This document shows positions 5,524 through 7,172 of a stretch of DNA of 7,172 nt, in pieces. Position 1 is the stretch's first letter. Every line of letters begins with the position of its first letter. Origin of the DNA: an uncultured Desulfurobacterium sp. Its GTDB lineage: Bacteria; Aquificota; Aquificia; Desulfurobacteriales; Desulfurobacteriaceae. The notes below the pieces were generated by a model. It was not told where the DNA came from. It made no database searches and saw only the letters and a program-made list of their open reading frames with translations. The position numbers and the translations under genes were made by a program. The stretch lies in assembly GCA_913055135.1 (NCBI GenBank), contig CAJXJV010000063.1:1-7172 (forward strand), in the 5' to 3' direction.

Positions 5524-5941
5524 GAACACCGACTCCCATTAAAACCTTTGATAGATATTCACCTGTGACCGTATCCATTGTCAAAATGTGTTCAACTATC
5601 CATGGCTTAAACGTATTTTCAAAGTAATTCCTCAAAAAGTTTACGTTCTTTGTTTTTTCCCAGGTTTCCCTTACGTTTTCAAGCTCTTCAAGAACTCTCT
5701 TGTGCTCACCAGAGTGGCATTCATAGGCAAAGAAATAGGTCTTTTTCATTAAATCTTCTTCATAAGCAAAGTGTTCCTTCACGTCCTCAAGAAACTCATT
5801 AAAGAGTCTTGAGATCTCTTTTTCTGGCTTTCCTGAAACAATGGCTTCATAGAACTCATTCAGAATATCTAATTCTCTCTGGTGAACCTGATTCATTCCA
5901 TGATAGTTCACAAGAGGTAATTGGTCTCTCTGGATTAACAT
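5507..5941 (-). CDS. Bacteriohemerythrin-like di-iron oxygen-binding protein
   Basis: This is a 144-residue single-domain hemerythrin, a cytoplasmic four-helix bundle that binds O2 (or NO) at a non-heme di-iron centre. Possible roles are oxygen storage, delivery or scavenging, the last being plausible in a microaerobe or anaerobe. All seven iron ligands of the family are visible: His20, His57 and Glu61 (HFAYEE), His76 and His80 (CHSGEH), and His118 and Asp123 (EHILTMD). The first-helix block around His20 (MNQVHQREL) departs from the usual IDxQHxxLF form. There is no signal peptide, membrane segment or fused signalling domain, so it is not a chemoreceptor. AGGAGG (minus strand, 5952-5947) lies five bases before the ATG. 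That ribosome site falls within an inverted repeat. The gene lies downstream of acpP on the same strand but beyond a good terminator, and overlaps acpS by 17 bases at its 3' end. Confidence 0.92.
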   Translation of the reverse strand: MLIQRDQLPLVNYHGMNQVHQRELDILNEFYEAIVSGKPEKEISRLFNEFLEDVKEHFAYEEDLMKKTYFFAYECHSGEHKRVLEELENVRETWEKTKNVNFLRNYFENTFKPWIVEHILTMDTVTGEYLSKVLMGVGVLIPQS

Positions 5942-5942
5942 A

Positions 5943-5994
5943 GTAGCCTCCTCTAAAAATCTTAGCTATTACTAAATGTAGTTAAAGAGGCTAC
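5943..5994 (-). promoter_or_regulatory. Inverted repeat that could mask the hemerythrin ribosome site
   Basis: On the minus strand GTAGCCTC (5994-5987) lies 36 bases ahead of its exact complement GAGGCTAC (5950-5943), which ends one base before the hemerythrin ATG. Pairing in the mRNA would cover four of the six bases of the AGGAGG ribosome site (5952-5947). A smaller hairpin can form inside the loop, with TTTAG and CTAAG separated by six bases. The same symmetry could instead be a protein operator in DNA. Which of these holds depends on the transcription start, which I cannot locate. Confidence 0.45.
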
Positions 5995-6002
5995 AGACAG
6001 GA

Positions 6003-6016
6003 ATGAGATAGATCAA
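6003..6016 (-). promoter_or_regulatory. Weak FNR/CRP-type half-matching site upstream of hemerythrin gene
   Basis: The minus strand reads TTGATCTATCTCAT. Against the FNR consensus TTGAT-N4-ATCAA it matches the first half fully and three of five bases of the second. The position, about 60-75 bases before the hemerythrin ATG, is suitable for an upstream regulator. A match of this quality can arise by chance. Confidence 0.2.
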
Positions 6017-6040
6017 CAGAAAAGCCCCCTGATTGGGGGC
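6013..6040 (-). terminator. Intrinsic terminator after acpP
   Basis: On the minus strand GCCCCC, loop AATCA and GGGGGC form a perfect 6-bp GC stem (6040-6024), followed directly by TTTTCTGTT. It begins 12 bases after the acpP stop. This is the best terminator in the window and should separate fabG-acpP from the hemerythrin gene. Confidence 0.85.
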
Positions 6041-6052
6041 ACGGAAGGAAAA

Positions 6053-6286
6053 TTAAAGATGTTTTTGGATGTACTCTATTGCGTCACCTACTGTCTGGAT
6101 CTTTTCAGCGTCTTCGTCTGGAATCTCGATGCCAAACTCTTCTTCAAGAGCCATAACCAGCTCAACTGTGTCGAGAGAATCTGCACCAAGATCCTCGATA
6201 AATGAAGCCTCAGGAGTTACTTCGTCTGGATCTACTCCGAGTCTATCAGCTACGATCTCTTTTACCTTCTGTTCGATGTTTTCCAT
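6053..6286 (-). CDS. acpP: Acyl carrier protein
   Basis: AcpP carries growing acyl chains as thioesters during type II fatty acid synthesis. The 77-residue product is the standard length and strongly acidic. Ser37 in the GADSLD motif is the 4'-phosphopantetheine attachment site used by AcpS, whose gene lies at 5164-5523. The four-helix pattern is clear: helix I from about residue 3, helix II starting at Asp36-Ser37-Leu38 with the acidic recognition face ([14 protein letters not shown]), and the C-terminal [11 protein letters not shown] helix. AGGAGG (minus strand, 6299-6294) seven bases before the ATG is a strong ribosome site, as expected of an abundant protein. It lies 51 bases after fabG, and that gap holds a promoter candidate; an intrinsic terminator follows the gene. 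The fabG-acpP order is typical of bacterial fab clusters. Confidence 0.98.
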   Translation of the reverse strand: MENIEQKVKEIVADRLGVDPDEVTPEASFIEDLGADSLDTVELVMALEEEFGIEIPDEDAEKIQTVGDAIEYIQKHL

Positions 6287-6322
6287 TCTTGAACCTCCTA
6301 TAAGTTTTTAGCTAAATCTGGA

Positions 6323-6350
6323 ATTATAGTCTAACCGTTAGAAAAGTCCA
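6323..6350 (-). promoter_or_regulatory. Candidate acpP promoter with internal palindrome
   Basis: On the minus strand a perfect TATAAT (-10, 6328-6323) follows TGGACT (-35-like, 6350-6345, four of six matches to TTGACA) with a 16-base spacer. This sits at the end of fabG and would give acpP its own transcript, starting about 30 bases before the ATG. Within the spacer lies TCTAAC-C-GTTAGA (6330-6342), a perfect 6+1+6 palindrome that overlaps the fabG stop and would be well placed as a repressor operator. Confidence 0.45.
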
Positions 6351-7063
6351 CCATTCACATGAATGACCGTTCCTGTAATGTATGAAGCCATGCTTGAAGC
6401 CAAAAAGAGGCAGACGTCTGCAATTTCTCTCGGCTCTCCCTCTCTTTTCAGAGGAATCGATTTAAGGAGTTCCTCCTTTATCTTTGCTGGAATCTTCTCA
6501 GTCATATCTGTTGTTATGTAACCGGGAGCAATGCAGTTAACCCTTATTCCTCTACCACCGAGCTCCTTCGCTAAGGACTTTGTAAACCCTACAAGAGCGG
6601 ATTTCGTTGCTGAGTAGTTGACCTGACCAACATTCCCTGTAAAACCAACAACAGAGGAGATGTTTATTACGTTTCCGGATCTCTTCTTTACCATTGCTGG
6701 AACAACAGCCCTTGTAACGTTGTAAACACCGTTAAGGTTTGTGTCAATAACGCTGTCCCAATCCTCGTCCTTCATCCTTATAAAAAGAGTATCCTTAGTT
6801 ATTCCAGCATTGTTAATAAGGATATCTATCTGACCCTCTTTCTCTAAAATCTCGGAAACTACTCTCTTTACTTCCTCTCTGTCTGTAACGTTCATCTTCA
6901 CACCGTTAACACCAATCTCCTCTGCAACCGCCTTTGTCCTCTCCTCATTTGTTCCTGTGATGTAAACAACTGCTCCAACGTCTTTGAATCTCTCAGCTAT
7001 TGCCCTTCCTATTCCTCTCGTTCCCCCGGTCACCAGAACAACCTTTCCTTTTAACTCTTCCAT
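6338..7063 (-). CDS. fabG: 3-oxoacyl-[acyl-carrier-protein] reductase
   Basis: FabG is the NADPH-dependent short-chain dehydrogenase that reduces beta-ketoacyl-ACP to 3-hydroxyacyl-ACP in each elongation cycle. At 241 residues it is a typical length. The Rossmann cofactor motif TGGTRGIG is at 12-19 and NNAG at 84-87. The catalytic tetrad is Asn109, Ser137, Tyr150 and Lys154 (YSATK). Arg128 and Arg171 correspond to the E. coli FabG arginines that contact ACP, which favours FabG over other short-chain dehydrogenases. The C-terminus ends in the family's ITGTVIHVNGG block. AGGAGGG (minus strand, 7073-7067) lies just before the ATG and directly after the stop of an upstream membrane-protein gene, implying an operon. 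acpP follows 51 bases downstream. Confidence 0.97.
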   Translation of the reverse strand: MEELKGKVVLVTGGTRGIGRAIAERFKDVGAVVYITGTNEERTKAVAEEIGVNGVKMNVTDREEVKRVVSEILEKEGQIDILINNAGITKDTLFIRMKDEDWDSVIDTNLNGVYNVTRAVVPAMVKKRSGNVINISSVVGFTGNVGQVNYSATKSALVGFTKSLAKELGGRGIRVNCIAPGYITTDMTEKIPAKIKEELLKSIPLKREGEPREIADVCLFLASSMASYITGTVIHVNGGLF

Positions 7064-7075
7064 CTTCCCTCCTGA

Positions 7076-7172
7076 TCATTTTGCTGCATCAAGTCCAATA
7101 CTTCCTATAACCGAGAAGAGTGTAACGAGAATAACCGTCTTTACAAACCAATTGGTATTGTCAATGATACCC
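7076..7172 (-). CDS. C-terminal end of an unidentified membrane protein (partial)
   Basis: The minus strand is open from the window edge to TGA at 7078-7076, giving 31 residues that include one hydrophobic segment (about KTVILVTLFSVIGSIGL) and end Asp-Ala-Ala-Lys. No start codon is inside the window. The other two minus frames are closed by stops in this stretch. The stop lies 12 bases before the fabG ATG, with the fabG ribosome site directly after it, as expected for co-transcribed genes. The tail looks like a last transmembrane helix. It is too short for me to name a family, and it does not resemble the end of FabD, FabH or PlsX. Confidence 0.55.
   Translation of the reverse strand, partial: GIIDNTNWFVKTVILVTLFSVIGSIGLDAAK

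Noticed and set aside
6069..6311. Plus-strand frame of 80 codons opposite acpP.
   Set aside because: It is Ser-rich shadow coding antisense to a certain acpP.

Overview
The window is a compact stretch of bacterial chromosome that is mostly housekeeping genes. It encodes nine recognisable proteins, one small unknown membrane protein and the 3' end of a further membrane protein. The proteins are rich in Lys, Glu, Ile and Arg, with Arg mostly AGA/AGG, and Gln is fairly scarce. Genes are tightly packed with strong GGAGG-type ribosome sites. Together with GspI/GspJ-like pseudopilins and a bacteriohemerythrin, this suggests a Gram-negative thermophile, perhaps an Aquificota/Desulfurobacteriaceae-like lineage. 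That placement is an inference from protein character, not from any marker search.

Layout, left to right. (1) Plus strand, 114-1674: cysS (cysteinyl-tRNA synthetase) is followed one base after its stop by a gene for a 47-residue single-pass membrane protein. (2) 1675-1840: a 166-base gap holding a perfect GAAA-loop hairpin and two oppositely oriented arrays of degenerate 7-base units. (3) Plus strand, 1841-3500: rpe (ribulose-phosphate 3-epimerase), then prs (PRPP synthetase). Rpe moves carbon through the pentose phosphate pool and Prs makes PRPP from ribose 5-phosphate. A second heptamer array runs across the rpe stop codon. (4) Minus strand, 3490-4360: two overlapping genes for GspI-like and GspJ-like minor pseudopilins. 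The second overlaps the 3' end of prs tail to tail. (5) Plus strand, 4426-5523: pdxJ and acpS (pyridoxine 5'-phosphate synthase and holo-ACP synthase), divergent from the pilin pair. (6) Minus strand, 7172 down to 5507: the tail of an unidentified membrane protein, then fabG, acpP, a good intrinsic terminator and a single-domain bacteriohemerythrin, which overlaps the end of acpS tail to tail.

Functional links: AcpS attaches phosphopantetheine to the Ser of the AcpP encoded less than 1 kb away, and FabG reduces beta-ketoacyl chains carried on that AcpP, so the right third is a small fatty-acid-synthesis neighbourhood. The pilin pair and the hemerythrin are the accessory items.

I found no convincing evidence of an entirely new system, mobile element, CRISPR array or RNA gene. 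The points most worth checking are an inverted repeat that could mask the ribosome site of the hemerythrin gene, the heptamer arrays flanking rpe, an Asn replacing the usual His in the PRPP synthetase signature, a palindrome inside a likely acpP promoter, and the isolated pseudopilin pair.
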